A DNA stretch of 64,000 nt. It comes from Mycolicibacter sp. MU0102 (lineage in GTDB: Bacteria > Actinomycetota > Actinomycetes > Mycobacteriales > Mycobacteriaceae). The notes beneath the pieces are model-generated. The model was not told the DNA's origin, searched no databases, and saw only the letters and a list, made by a program, of their open reading frames with translations. A program made the position numbers and the translations under genes. Below are positions 8,894 to 17,815 of the stretch, one piece after another; within the stretch, counting starts at the first letter, position 1, and each line of letters opens with the position of its first letter. The stretch spans positions 3,286,001-3,350,000 of the forward strand of contig NZ_OY726398.1 of assembly GCF_963378105.1 (NCBI RefSeq), in the 5' to 3' direction.

Positions 8894-9193
8894 ATGTCGT
8901 TCGTCACTACGCAGCCAGAAGCGTTGCTGGCCGCGGTCGCGAACTTGCGAACCATCGGTTCGTCGCTGGCCGCGCACAGTGCCGCGGCCGCGGCGCCCAC
9001 CACCAGCGTGGTGCCGGCCGCCGCCGACGAGGTTTCCGCGCTGACCGCCGCCCAGTTCGCCGCCCACGCCCAGGCCTACCAGACCGTGAGCGCGCAGGCA
9101 GTGGCCGTCCACGAGATGTTCGTGAACGCCCTGAGCAGCGGTGCCAACGCGTACGCCGCAACCGAGGCTGCTAACGCAGCAGCGGCCGGTTAG
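8894..9193 (+). CDS. PE family protein
   Basis: A 99-residue protein consisting of just the PE domain: MSFVTTQPEALLAAVANL, the helix-turn-helix hairpin of Ala-rich helices, and the general ESX secretion signal YxxxE as YAATE near residue 90. PE proteins pair with PPE proteins in a four-helix bundle recognised by EspG chaperones and exported by type VII secretion. The PPE gene begins nine bases downstream, the classical PE-PPE operon arrangement. The start is supported by GAGGAGCC just upstream. Confidence 0.95.
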   Translation: MSFVTTQPEALLAAVANLRTIGSSLAAHSAAAAAPTTSVVPAAADEVSALTAAQFAAHAQAYQTVSAQAVAVHEMFVNALSSGANAYAATEAANAAAAG

Positions 9194-9202
9194 GTCACCG
9201 CG

Positions 9203-10381
9203 ATGAACTACTTGTCGTTGCCGCCTGAGGTGACTTCCACCATGATCTACTCCGGGCCTGGCTCGGAGCCCATGGTCGTGGCAGCGTCGGCGTGGAGTGC
9301 GCTGGCCGCTGAACTGAAATCCGCTGCGGCCGAGTACCGGGCCGTCATCAACCAGCTGACCTCCGAGGAATGGCTCGGGACCGCCTCGGCGTCGATGGCG
9401 ACCGCGGCCGCTCCCTACATCAACTGGATGGAACTCACCGCAGCGCAGGCCGAGCAGGCCGCCACGCAGGGCCGTTCCGCCGCCGCCGCCTACGAGACGG
9501 CACACGCCCAGACGGTGCCGCCGGTTGCGGTCACCGCGAACCGCGAACTCCTGCAGCAGCTGGTCGCCACCAACATCCTCGGGCAGAACACCCCGTCGAT
9601 CGCGGCCACCGAGACCGAGCACAACGAGATGTGGGCCCAGGACACGATGGCGATGGTCGGCTACCACAGCCAGTCCAGCGCCGCGACCCAGCTCAATGAG
9701 TTCACCTCGCCGCCCAACCCGACCAACCCGAGTGGCGACGCCGCGAACGCCAACGCGGTCGCCGCCGCGAACGGTACGGCCACGGCCACCAAGGCGTCGA
9801 GCACGTTGCAGAACCTGCTGACCCCTAACGCCGCCCCGAGCACGGGCAACCCGGCGCAGGACATCCTCAACGACCCGAACTACAACCTGACCAACCAGCT
9901 GATGAACCAGGTGGTGACCAACTCCAACCTGCAGTCGAACAACGTCTGTGCGGTCTGGCGTGGTGTCAGCGGTGTGCTCGGCCTGCAGAAGCTGTTCGCC
10001 GATGGCGCCAAGGCGGCGGCACCGGCCGCGGCCTCCGCAGCCAGTGGCGCAGCCTCCGGTGCGGCGAGCGCGGCCTCCGGTGCCGCCGGCGCGGTCGGTG
10101 GCCTCTCGGTCCCGGCAGCGTGGGTTCCCCCCATGGCGGCAGCCTCCGCGTTGGGCCCGGTCTCGGGCGGTTCCTGGGTGCCGGTCGGTCCCGCTGCCGC
10201 GGCGGCGCTGCCGTCCGCGGGCGGAATCCTGGGTGGGGCTCCGATTGCTCCGCCGACGGGAATGCCTGGTATGCCTGGTATCCCGGCCGCGGGTGCGGCC
10301 GGCGCCGGCTTCCGCGGCTTCGGCGGTCCGCGCTACGGGACCGCGTTGACCGTCATGCCACGCCGCCCCTTCGGCGGATAG
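9203..10381 (+). CDS. PPE family protein, SVP subtype
   Basis: A 392-residue PPE protein, partner of the preceding PE protein. The PPE domain begins MNYLSLPPEVTSTMIYSG; the WxG-like turn reads EEWLGTAS, followed by GQNTPSIAATETEHNEMWAQ. The SVP motif is LSVPAAWVPPMAAAS (about residue 305). The C-terminus is Gly/Ala/Pro-rich and ends RPFGG. There is a run of Ala-Ser-Gly repeats between residues 270 and 300. A likely ESX-5 substrate at the cell surface, of unknown function. Confidence 0.95.
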   Translation: MNYLSLPPEVTSTMIYSGPGSEPMVVAASAWSALAAELKSAAAEYRAVINQLTSEEWLGTASASMATAAAPYINWMELTAAQAEQAATQGRSAAAAYETAHAQTVPPVAVTANRELLQQLVATNILGQNTPSIAATETEHNEMWAQDTMAMVGYHSQSSAATQLNEFTSPPNPTNPSGDAANANAVAAANGTATATKASSTLQNLLTPNAAPSTGNPAQDILNDPNYNLTNQLMNQVVTNSNLQSNNVCAVWRGVSGVLGLQKLFADGAKAAAPAAASAASGAASGAASAASGAAGAVGGLSVPAAWVPPMAAASALGPVSGGSWVPVGPAAAAALPSAGGILGGAPIAPPTGMPGMPGIPAAGAAGAGFRGFGGPRYGTALTVMPRRPFGG

Positions 10382-10392
10382 CACCCAACGGG

Positions 10393-11640
10393 ATGATCGA
10401 CTACGGGGCACTGCCTCCGGAGGTCAATTCCACGCGGATGTATGCGGGAGTCGGCTCCGGTCCGATGTTGGCAGCAGCGGGGGCCTGGGATGTCTTGGCC
10501 CAAGAGTTGAGCGTGACCGCGGCCGCGGTGGACATGACCATCGCGGACCTGACCAGCGGTCCGTGGCGCGGACCGTCGGCGACCGCCATGGCCGCCGCGG
10601 CACTGCCGTTCACCACCTGGTTCAAGGCGACGGCCGCGCAAGCCGAGCAGGCGGCAATGCAGGCCAAGGCCGCGGCGGCCGCCTTTGAAGCCGCGTTCGC
10701 GATGACGGTGCCGCCACAGATGGTGTTCGCCAACCGGGCCCAGTTGATGATGTTGGTCGCCACCAACTTCTTCGGCCAGAACACCCCGGCCATCGCGGCG
10801 ACCGAAGCCCACTACGCGGCGATGTGGGCCCAAGACGCCGCCGCCATGTACGCCTACGCAGGTGGTTCCCTGGCGGCGTCGCAGCTGTCGGAGTTCACCT
10901 CGCCGCCGCAGACCACCAATCCTGCGGCGCAGGCGGGACAGGCCACCGCGACGACCCAGGCCGTCAGCAACTCGGCGGCGTCACAGGTCACCTCCCAGGC
11001 GACCTCGCAGACATTGAGCTCGCTGCAGTCGCTCGCTCAGTCGGGCGCCGCCACCGGGGCGCCCTCAGTTCCGGCTGCGGGTACAGGTACCGCACCAACC
11101 ACCGGCTCGGCGGCGTGGACTGCGTTTCTGCAACAGATCGTCACGCCGCTCCAGACACTCACCGGCTACACCAACTCCAACCTGGGCCCGTTCCGGCTCG
11201 TCGACATGGTCGGGCAAGGCCTTAACGGCGAAGAGGTCTCTGGTCAGGCGGTGGCGGATGCCAGGGCATTCTTCACCGACCTGGCGAAGGTGGCCGACGT
11301 CGCGAAGGCCGGAACCGCAGCCTCCTACACCCCGGGCTTTGGCGCCGCGTCACCGTCGGTCGCCGTGGGTCGTGGCATCCAGGTCGGGTTGTTGTCGGTG
11401 CCGCAGAGCTGGCCGATGGCTCCTACTTCAGCCAATCAGGCTGCGGCGACACTGGTTTCCAGCCGGGTGGCCGCTGCCGAGGCCGGCGCGATGCCGCGCG
11501 GCGGAATGGCAGGGCTCGCCGGTATGGCGGGTCTGCCCGGGGCCAGTGCCGCCGCCAACGGCGGGCCTACCGGTTTCCGGTTCGTTCCCCGGTACGGCTA
11601 CCGCCACCGGGTGATGAACCGGCCGCCCAGCGCCGGGTAG
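10393..11640 (+). CDS. PPE family protein, SVP subtype (second of operon)
   Basis: A 415-residue PPE protein starting at MIDYGALPPEVNSTRMY, 11 bases after the previous PPE stop. It has the PWRGPS turn, GQNTPAIAATEAHYAAMWAQ, a Thr/Ser/Gln-rich linker, LSVPQSWPMAPT (about residue 336) and a Gly-rich tail ending RPPSAG. One PE gene thus serves two PPE genes in this operon, either by partner sharing or because this PPE dimerises with a PE encoded elsewhere. The stop codon lies inside a strong hairpin. Confidence 0.95.
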   Translation: MIDYGALPPEVNSTRMYAGVGSGPMLAAAGAWDVLAQELSVTAAAVDMTIADLTSGPWRGPSATAMAAAALPFTTWFKATAAQAEQAAMQAKAAAAAFEAAFAMTVPPQMVFANRAQLMMLVATNFFGQNTPAIAATEAHYAAMWAQDAAAMYAYAGGSLAASQLSEFTSPPQTTNPAAQAGQATATTQAVSNSAASQVTSQATSQTLSSLQSLAQSGAATGAPSVPAAGTGTAPTTGSAAWTAFLQQIVTPLQTLTGYTNSNLGPFRLVDMVGQGLNGEEVSGQAVADARAFFTDLAKVADVAKAGTAASYTPGFGAASPSVAVGRGIQVGLLSVPQSWPMAPTSANQAAATLVSSRVAAAEAGAMPRGGMAGLAGMAGLPGASAAANGGPTGFRFVPRYGYRHRVMNRPPSAG

Positions 11641-11651
11641 GCGCTGGGCGG
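11623..11651. terminator. Bidirectional hairpin between convergent PPE and hydrolase genes
   Basis: A perfect 12-bp stem, CCGCCCAGCGCC (11623-11634) pairing with GGCGCTGGGCGG (11640-11651), with a five-base GGGTA loop. It spans the PPE stop codon and ends just before the stop of the convergent gene. There is no T-tract, as is common for mycobacterial intrinsic terminators. Its location suggests it ends both transcripts. Confidence 0.65.
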
Positions 11652-11652
11652 G

Positions 11653-13071
11653 TCAGATCAGCGCGCCCAGCAACGCGAGCGGCAGTATTCCCAGGTCAAC
11701 GGCGAGCGGGAGACCGATTGCGTTGAGGAGATCGCCGTCAGCCAACTCCGAGGCGAAGATGTCGTAGTTGACCTGCGGCAAGGTGAACAACAGCGCGGTG
11801 CCCACATCCAGGAACGGGATGCCGGTGTGCGGCGGGAAGGTCCCGAACAGGTCTTCCAGCGTGGGGAACGTCGACCCGAACTCCGCCATCTGTGTGTCGG
11901 AGATCGCGTTGATGAAGCCTTCCATCTCGGCCATGAAGGCCGGCGGGGTGTTGGTCGGGTGGAAGATCTCGTCGACGAAGTCCGAGACGCCCTGCTGCCA
12001 GGCGTTGCTCAGCGCCTGCGGCAACTCCTGCATGAGCGCCGCCAGCGTCGCCGAATCCGGCAGGAACCCCAACGGCGTCGCCACGTCGGCGGGACCTTGA
12101 CTCCAGCCGTGCTCGATATTGCCGTAGCCCAGATTCACCAGGATGCGCGTGACCGGCTCGAACAGGTCATAGAGCGCCTGTCCCCCGCTCCCGAAGAACA
12201 GCAGCGGATACAGCAGCGGCAGCCCCTCGGTCGGAATCATGTAGTAGTTGGTCAGCGAGTCCGGCGATGCGTTCGGCAGCAGGATCGCGTCATTGATCTG
12301 ATCGGCCGTCAGCCCCAGATAGGTGGTGTGCTGGAAGGCAATTCCGAAGATCGCGTTGAGAACCGACAAGAAGTTGATCGGGTATTGCGGGAAGTCGGCG
12401 AAACCATCGTATTCACGGTTGTAGACCTCGGCCGGGTATAGGCCAGAGGGTGCGGCGCCACTGAATGTGAGACCGATGCTCGGAAGAGTGGGAAACGCAT
12501 TGTCCGGCAGATTGAAACGCTCGAGCATGCCGCCGTTCGGTGAACTGACGTTGCCGATCATCACGAAATGCACGTAGTCACTGGGCACACCCGCACTCGC
12601 GAGCTGGTATTGCAACATCGACTCGATGACCGCGCCCTGCGACCAGCCGAACACCACCGCGGGGTTCTCGGCGCTTAGGTCTCCGTTCTGGTACTGAGCC
12701 ATGATGGCCTCGTAGAGGTTCTGCTGCCCCTGTGCCACGGACTCATCGAGTGTCCCGCCGAAGGGACCCAAGAACGGGTAGAGCTGTTCCGGGGTCGTGA
12801 CAACCTGCGTCGTGCCGGTGAAGCCGAGCGGCTCCAGATACAGCGACATAGCGGCGTCCACGTAGGACGGACCGGGCGTGGCCAGGCCACTGCCGCCGAT
12901 GATGAACGCCGTGCCGCCTCCCAGCGGCAGGGTCGCACTGTCATTGGCGGCCAGGCGTAATCCGGGAATCTGCAGCGCAGTTGACGGCGCAGCCGCCGCA
13001 GCGGGTGCGACCAAGCCGGCACCTACGACGGCAATGGCAACAGCGCCCAAGGGGCCGCGTACGTAATTCAC
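11653..13071 (-). CDS. Secreted PE-PPE-domain serine hydrolase/acyltransferase
   Basis: A 472-residue protein with an N-terminal signal peptide (hydrophobic GAVAIAVVGAGLVAPAAAAAP) and a PE-PPE domain (PF08237), an alpha/beta-hydrolase fold. The nucleophile elbow is VFGWSQGAVIE (GxSxG). It lacks both a PE and a PPE N-terminal domain despite the domain name. Characterised relatives act as cell-envelope acyltransferases in trehalose lipid assembly (the Chp proteins) or as lipases/esterases. The GTG start is preceded by AAGGAGA. It is convergent with the PPE operon; a related eroded copy lies just upstream. The substrate is unknown. Confidence 0.85.
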   Translation of the reverse strand: MNYVRGPLGAVAIAVVGAGLVAPAAAAAPSTALQIPGLRLAANDSATLPLGGGTAFIIGGSGLATPGPSYVDAAMSLYLEPLGFTGTTQVVTTPEQLYPFLGPFGGTLDESVAQGQQNLYEAIMAQYQNGDLSAENPAVVFGWSQGAVIESMLQYQLASAGVPSDYVHFVMIGNVSSPNGGMLERFNLPDNAFPTLPSIGLTFSGAAPSGLYPAEVYNREYDGFADFPQYPINFLSVLNAIFGIAFQHTTYLGLTADQINDAILLPNASPDSLTNYYMIPTEGLPLLYPLLFFGSGGQALYDLFEPVTRILVNLGYGNIEHGWSQGPADVATPLGFLPDSATLAALMQELPQALSNAWQQGVSDFVDEIFHPTNTPPAFMAEMEGFINAISDTQMAEFGSTFPTLEDLFGTFPPHTGIPFLDVGTALLFTLPQVNYDIFASELADGDLLNAIGLPLAVDLGILPLALLGALI

Positions 13072-13146
13072 TGGGGTTCTCCTTCGGGCAGCCCGGTCAG
13101 GCTTTTGGGGTGGTAGGCGATAGACAAAGTGGGCACCGGGGTCAAA

Positions 13147-13311
13147 TCACCGCACGAACCGATAGAGCTGTTCGGACGCAGTCACGGCCTGCGTAGTGCC
13201 GGTAAGGCCATGCACCGCCCACGGTGTTGCCGGTGCCGCGGCCAGCAGGCCGGTGCTAACGATGACGACGTCGAGGGCCGGGGACGCGGACGCGGGACGT
13301 GTCCGCTGCAT
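13147..13311 (-). pseudogene. Eroded partial copy of the PE-PPE hydrolase gene
   Basis: A 54-codon ORF starting MQRTRPAS with a signal-peptide-like stretch (VVIVSTGLLAAAPATP), then LTGTTQAVTASEQLYRFVR and a stop. This end aligns with FTGTTQVVTTPEQLYPFLG in the neighbouring hydrolase, and the DNA around 13160-13208 is visibly similar to about 12780-12828. The catalytic GxSxG region and all downstream sequence are gone, and the segment between signal peptide and GTTQ is deleted. I read it as the residue of a tandem duplicate. The rest of 13072-13520 shows no other gene. Confidence 0.6.
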
Positions 13312-13520
13312 GGCCTGCGCTCCTTTGCCGTGCCCGACGAGGCGGACTCTGCACCCGCTGCTCGACCATGCGAAGACTGTCGAGCAACCTTGAATTACTC
13401 GAAAGTAACATAGAGATAGAGCGTGCAATAGGGCGCACTCTAATCTTTTAGTGCGGCAAAGTCGGGCGCTTCAGCCCTGCCCCGGATGTGCCGAGCAGGC
13501 GATGGCCGAACAGGCGAGGA

Positions 13521-15104
13521 TCAGGCCGGCTTGGCCGGCTTGGCCATCTCGACGGACGGGTTAATGCCCGCGGGAACATCACCGAATCGGCTGGCTACCA
13601 CCGGAACCCAGATCTGGGCTCCGCGCTGACCGCACTCGTTGCTCTCCACGGTGGCCACCATCGCGCCGTGAAGGACGCCCGGAATGGTCGGCTCCAGCGT
13701 GAGCACCTGGGTGGTCGTCTGACTGTCCTGTCGTCCGTCGACACCGATACACGGCGTGTGCACGGTCTGTGGCTGTGACCGCCAGGTGTCGCCGGTGAAT
13801 TCCATGGCCAATTCATTGCCGCCTGAGGGCGTCTTCACCGTCTTCCGGTGGTCCTTGGCGTCGAGCATCGTCGCCGACGCCGTGCACGCCGAGGCGTCAC
13901 AGGATGACTTGACGGCCCACCAAGTGCTCACGTTGGGCGGCTCGGGGTTGGGGACGCCGTTGTACTTCTCCCCTGCCCGGTTGGCGTCGACGCGGTAGGT
14001 TCCTCCGAACGCGGGCGCCTTGGGCGGCGGCGCCACGGCTGCCGCGGGTACGCCACCGGCGGCGATCGCCGCCGTGTCGGCCGGCTCCTCGGCCAGCAGG
14101 CGCGGGACAAGGGCCGCCACCGACCCCACCACCGCGAGACCAAGTGGCACCAGGACCGCAGGTCGGGCCAGTTTCGACAGCCGGCTCGGCGGAGGTGCCG
14201 GGAGGGCCCGCGGAACCCCCCGCACGACGGTCTTGGCGGAGTCGGACTCGTCATCGGAGTCCGGATCGGCCAGCTGCTCGGCCAGGGCTGCCACGAAGTC
14301 CGAGCAGTCCCGGAAACGCTCGGCGGGGTCTTTGGCCAGCGCAGCGGCGAGCACGTCGTCGAACTGCTGCAGCTCGGGACGCCGGTCGCTGAGCAGCGGC
14401 GGCGGTGTGTTCAGGTGGTGGCTGATCACCGTCACCGGGTTCTCGTGCTGATACGGCGGCGCTCCGGTCAGCATCTGGAAGGTGGTGGCGGCCAAGGCGT
14501 ACTGGTCAGCGCGTTCCAGGCCTTCGGCACCCATTAGTTGTTCGGGTGCGGCATAGGCGATAGTGCCGATGGCCAGATTGCTCGCGGTCAACCCGGTGGG
14601 GCCGCTCAGTTGCCGGGCGATGCCGAAGTCAGCCAGCACGGCGGTCAGCACTTCGTCGCCGTCTTCGGTCACCAGGATGTTGCTGGGTTTGACGTCGCGG
14701 TGCACCACGCCCTGCCCATGCGCGTAGTCCAGGGCGTCGGCAATGCTCGCGACGATCGGGATGACGATCTGAGCCGGCATCCCGGCCGGGAACTTGCGCG
14801 TGATGAGCTCGCCGAGCGTCTCACCCTCGATGTAGTCCATCGACAGCCACAGCCGGCCGCGATACTCGCCGCGGTCATGTACGCGCACGATGTTGGGGTG
14901 CACCAGCACGGCGGCGGCCTCGGCCTCCCGCCGAAACCGCTCCTCGTACTCGTCGTCGGCGCTCAACGACCGACGCAGAATCTTCAGCGCTTCGCGTCGG
15001 GGCAGCCGGGGGTGCTGCGCAAGGTAAACCTTGCCCATCCCGCCAGCACCCAACAGTTTCAAGATGGTGTACTCAGCAAAAATCGAGCCCGACGCCAGAG
15101 CCAT
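13521..15104 (-). CDS. Membrane-anchored Ser/Thr protein kinase (PknB-type)
   Basis: A 527-residue eukaryotic-like kinase. The kinase domain runs from about residue 10 to 270: the glycine loop LGAGGMGKVYLAQ, a lysine in ALKILRR, the catalytic loop VVHRDVKPSN, the DFGIA metal motif and a YAAPEQ activation-segment end. A juxtamembrane linker leads to one transmembrane helix (PAVLVPLGLAVVGSVAALVP, about 325-345) and a roughly 160-residue extracellular domain with several cysteines (SSCDASACT, TPCIGV, NECGQRG) suggesting disulfides. The start MALASGS was chosen because it precedes the kinase fold directly. Sensor input and substrates are unknown. Divergent from aroA. Confidence 0.93.
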   Translation of the reverse strand: MALASGSIFAEYTILKLLGAGGMGKVYLAQHPRLPRREALKILRRSLSADDEYEERFRREAEAAAVLVHPNIVRVHDRGEYRGRLWLSMDYIEGETLGELITRKFPAGMPAQIVIPIVASIADALDYAHGQGVVHRDVKPSNILVTEDGDEVLTAVLADFGIARQLSGPTGLTASNLAIGTIAYAAPEQLMGAEGLERADQYALAATTFQMLTGAPPYQHENPVTVISHHLNTPPPLLSDRRPELQQFDDVLAAALAKDPAERFRDCSDFVAALAEQLADPDSDDESDSAKTVVRGVPRALPAPPPSRLSKLARPAVLVPLGLAVVGSVAALVPRLLAEEPADTAAIAAGGVPAAAVAPPPKAPAFGGTYRVDANRAGEKYNGVPNPEPPNVSTWWAVKSSCDASACTASATMLDAKDHRKTVKTPSGGNELAMEFTGDTWRSQPQTVHTPCIGVDGRQDSQTTTQVLTLEPTIPGVLHGAMVATVESNECGQRGAQIWVPVVASRFGDVPAGINPSVEMAKPAKPA

Positions 15105-15221
15105 GCCGCAGACACTAATGATCCTGGGTAAACAGTTGGGTGATACCAGGCAGCCAGGCGGCAAAGAACCTTACGAACCGCCGATACCAGCTCTGGAGCC
15201 GGGCGCTGGCAGGATGAAACC

Positions 15222-16514
15222 GTGACGACTTGGCCGGCACCGATGCCCACCGCCCCCATCGACGCGACGGTGACCGTGCCCGGCTCGAAGTCGCAGACCA
15301 ATCGGGCGCTGGTGCTGGCCGCGCTGGCCGCAGGACGCGGTGGCGGTGTCTCCACCCTCTCGGGCGCGCTGCGCAGCCGCGACACCGACCTGATGCTCGA
15401 CGCCCTGCGAGCCCTGGGCCTGCGGGTCGAGGCAGTTGCCCACCACGTGACGGTCAGCGGCAAGATCGACCCCGAACCGAACATCCGGCTGAACTGTGGC
15501 CTCGCCGGCACGGTGCTGCGGTTCGTGCCGCCGCTGGCCGCGCTGGGCACCGTCACCGTCACGTTCGACGGGGATGAGCAGGCCCGGGCCCGGCCGATCG
15601 CCCCGCTACTGGAGGCGATGCGCAGCCTGGGCATCGACGTCGAAGGCGACGGCCTGCCTTTCGGAATCCACGGATCCGGTTCCGTCGCCGGCGGCACCGT
15701 CGGGATCGATGCCTCCGCGTCGTCGCAGTTCGTGTCCGGACTGCTGCTGGCCGCCGCGGCGTTCGATGAGGGGCTGACCGTGCTGCACACCGGGGCCACG
15801 CTGCCGTCCGGCCCACACATCGCGATGACGGTCGCAATGCTGCGCCAGGCTGGAATCGATGTCGATGACGCCGTTCCGAACCGCTGGCGGGTCACACCGG
15901 CGACGGCCGCAGCCCGCAACTGGGAGATCGAACCGGACCTGTCCAACGCCACCCCGTTTCTAGCAGCCGCGGTGGTCACCGGAGGCCGCGTGCGAATCGC
16001 CGGTTGGCCGGCCGTCGGCGTACAGCCCTCCGACGCCATCATCGAGATCTTCGGCGCGACCGGAGCGCGGGTGAGCCACGCCGATGCGCACCTAGAAGTC
16101 GAGGGCCCGGGCAGCTACGGCGGCTTCGACGTGGATCTGCGCGCCGTCGGCGAGCTCACCCCGACGGTGGCGGCGCTGGCTGCGCTGGCCGCCCCGGGCT
16201 CGGTGTCGCGACTAAGCGGCATCGCGCATCTGCGCGGGCACGAGACTGACCGGCTGGCGGCGCTGACGGCCGAGATCAACCGGTTGGGCGGCGACAGCGT
16301 CGAGACCCCTGACGGCCTGTTGATCACCGCGACCCCGTTGCACGGCGGAATCTGGCATTCCTACGCCGACCACCGGATGGCCACCGCCGGTGCGATCATC
16401 GGGCTTCGGGTCCCCGGTGTGGAGGTCGAGGACATCGAGACCACCGGCAAGACGCTGCCCGCATTCCCCCGAATGTGGACCGACATGCTGGCCGACGCGG
16501 GGGCCGGCGCTTGA
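15222..16514 (+). CDS. aroA: 3-phosphoshikimate 1-carboxyvinyltransferase (EPSP synthase)
   Basis: A 430-residue enzyme of the shikimate pathway that joins phosphoenolpyruvate and shikimate-3-phosphate. Signatures: the N-terminal GSKSQTNRALVLAAL substrate-binding loop, LNCGLAGTVLRF, the DGDEQARARP block, SSQFVSGLLLA, and the HLRGHETDRLAAL motif near the C-terminus. The order aroA-rsgA matches M. tuberculosis Rv3227-Rv3228. The GTG start lies in a short divergent gap with the kinase gene. Its TGA stop overlaps the TTG start of rsgA (TTGA). Confidence 0.97.
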   Translation: MTTWPAPMPTAPIDATVTVPGSKSQTNRALVLAALAAGRGGGVSTLSGALRSRDTDLMLDALRALGLRVEAVAHHVTVSGKIDPEPNIRLNCGLAGTVLRFVPPLAALGTVTVTFDGDEQARARPIAPLLEAMRSLGIDVEGDGLPFGIHGSGSVAGGTVGIDASASSQFVSGLLLAAAAFDEGLTVLHTGATLPSGPHIAMTVAMLRQAGIDVDDAVPNRWRVTPATAAARNWEIEPDLSNATPFLAAAVVTGGRVRIAGWPAVGVQPSDAIIEIFGATGARVSHADAHLEVEGPGSYGGFDVDLRAVGELTPTVAALAALAAPGSVSRLSGIAHLRGHETDRLAALTAEINRLGGDSVETPDGLLITATPLHGGIWHSYADHRMATAGAIIGLRVPGVEVEDIETTGKTLPAFPRMWTDMLADAGAGA

Positions 16515-17500
16515 AACCGGAGGACTACGACGAATCCGACGTCAAAGTCCGCTCCGGCCGCGGCTCGCGGCCGCGCACCAAAATTCGTCCCGGGCACGCC
16601 GACGCCCAGTCGGCCATGGTGGTCAGCGTCGATCGCGGCCGCTGGGGCTGTGTCCTCGACGGCCCAGACGGCCCGGCCGATCTGCAGGTGACCGCGATGC
16701 GTGCCCGCGAGTTGGGGCGCACCCCGATCGTCGTCGGCGATCGCGTCGATGTGGTTGGCGATCTCTCCGGCCGGCCCGACACCCTGGCCCGCATCGTCCG
16801 GCGCAGACCTCGGCGAACCGTGTTGCGGCGCACCGCCGATGACACCGACCCCACCGAGCGGGTGGTGGTCGCCAACGCCGATCAGCTGCTGATCGTGGTC
16901 GCGCTCGCCGATCCCCCGCCGCGGACCGGTCTGGTCGACCGGACGCTGATCGCCGCCTACGCCGGAGGCCTGGCGCCGATTCTGTGCCTGACAAAGACGG
17001 ACCTGGCGGACCCGGCCCCCTTCGCCGGCCAGTTCGCCGACCTGGACCTCACGATCGTCACCGCGGGCCGCGACGACCCGCTCGACGCCGTCGCTCCCCT
17101 TTTGGAATCGCAAGTGACGGTGCTGTTGGGGCACTCCGGCGTCGGCAAATCGACTTTGGTGAATCGCCTTGTCCCCGAAGCTGATCGGGCCGTCGGGCGG
17201 GTCACTGACATTGGCCGGGGGCGGCATACGTCCACCCAGTCGGTGGCACTACGACTAGAGGGCTCGGGCTGGGTGATCGACACCCCGGGCATCCGCTCGT
17301 TCGGCCTGGCCCACATCGCGCCCGACGACGTTCTGCTGGCGTTCTCCGACCTCGCCGAGACCATCGACGACTGTCCACGCGGCTGTGGCCACCTGGGCCC
17401 GCCGGCCGATCCCGAATGCGCACTGGACAATCTGACCGGCGCGGCGCAGCGCCGGGTCGAAGCAGCGCGCCGACTACTGACGGCACTGCGCGAGGGCTGA
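16511..17500 (+). CDS. rsgA: Small ribosomal subunit biogenesis GTPase RsgA
   Basis: A 329-residue circularly permuted GTPase that aids late 30S maturation. An N-terminal OB-fold is followed by G4 (LTKTDLAD), then G1 (GHSGVGKSTLVNRL), G3 (DTPGIR) and a C-terminal zinc-binding segment (CPRGCGHLG...ECALDN). The TTG start overlaps the aroA stop and gives the protein a start KPEDYDESDV that aligns with Rv3228 as I recall it; the next in-frame starts would remove conserved sequence. Translationally coupled to aroA. Confidence 0.95.
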   Translation: MKPEDYDESDVKVRSGRGSRPRTKIRPGHADAQSAMVVSVDRGRWGCVLDGPDGPADLQVTAMRARELGRTPIVVGDRVDVVGDLSGRPDTLARIVRRRPRRTVLRRTADDTDPTERVVVANADQLLIVVALADPPPRTGLVDRTLIAAYAGGLAPILCLTKTDLADPAPFAGQFADLDLTIVTAGRDDPLDAVAPLLESQVTVLLGHSGVGKSTLVNRLVPEADRAVGRVTDIGRGRHTSTQSVALRLEGSGWVIDTPGIRSFGLAHIAPDDVLLAFSDLAETIDDCPRGCGHLGPPADPECALDNLTGAAQRRVEAARRLLTALREG

Positions 17501-17525
17501 TCCCGCGTCTCCACAAGGCCGAAAG

Positions 17526-17569
17526 TGAATCTCGCGACGCCTTGACGGCGAGTCTCGTCGTGAGATTCA
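17526..17569. repeat. Long imperfect inverted repeat downstream of rsgA
   Basis: Arms TGAATCTCGCGACG (17526-17539) and CGTCGTGAGATTCA (17556-17569) pair at 13 of 14 positions around a 16-base loop. It lies 25 bases after the rsgA stop and could be a terminator or a dispersed palindromic element. The rest of the 315-base gap 17501-17815 contains a TGTC/GACA dyad (GTGTC 17712-17716, GACAC 17732-17736) and a purine-rich ribosome binding site (GAAGAGGAG) before the PE start; no gene is seen. Confidence 0.5.
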
Positions 17570-17815
17570 GGCTCGCGACCACCGCCATCAACCAGGCAAC
17601 GACGCGCGCCCAAAGTGAACGGCAGGCGTCAGGCAATTAACGCCCCCGTCTGGTCGATGAACACTGACTACGCATCGGAGAAAGACGAGCGTAAGCGTCG
17701 GTGAACAACAAGTGTCAGCGCTTTTCAGGCCGACACGTCGCTCCCTAGTCTGGCAATGTCCTGGAAGGTTCCTGCCAAGTTCCTGTACGTGTTTACAGAT
17801 GAAGAGGAGATAGAC

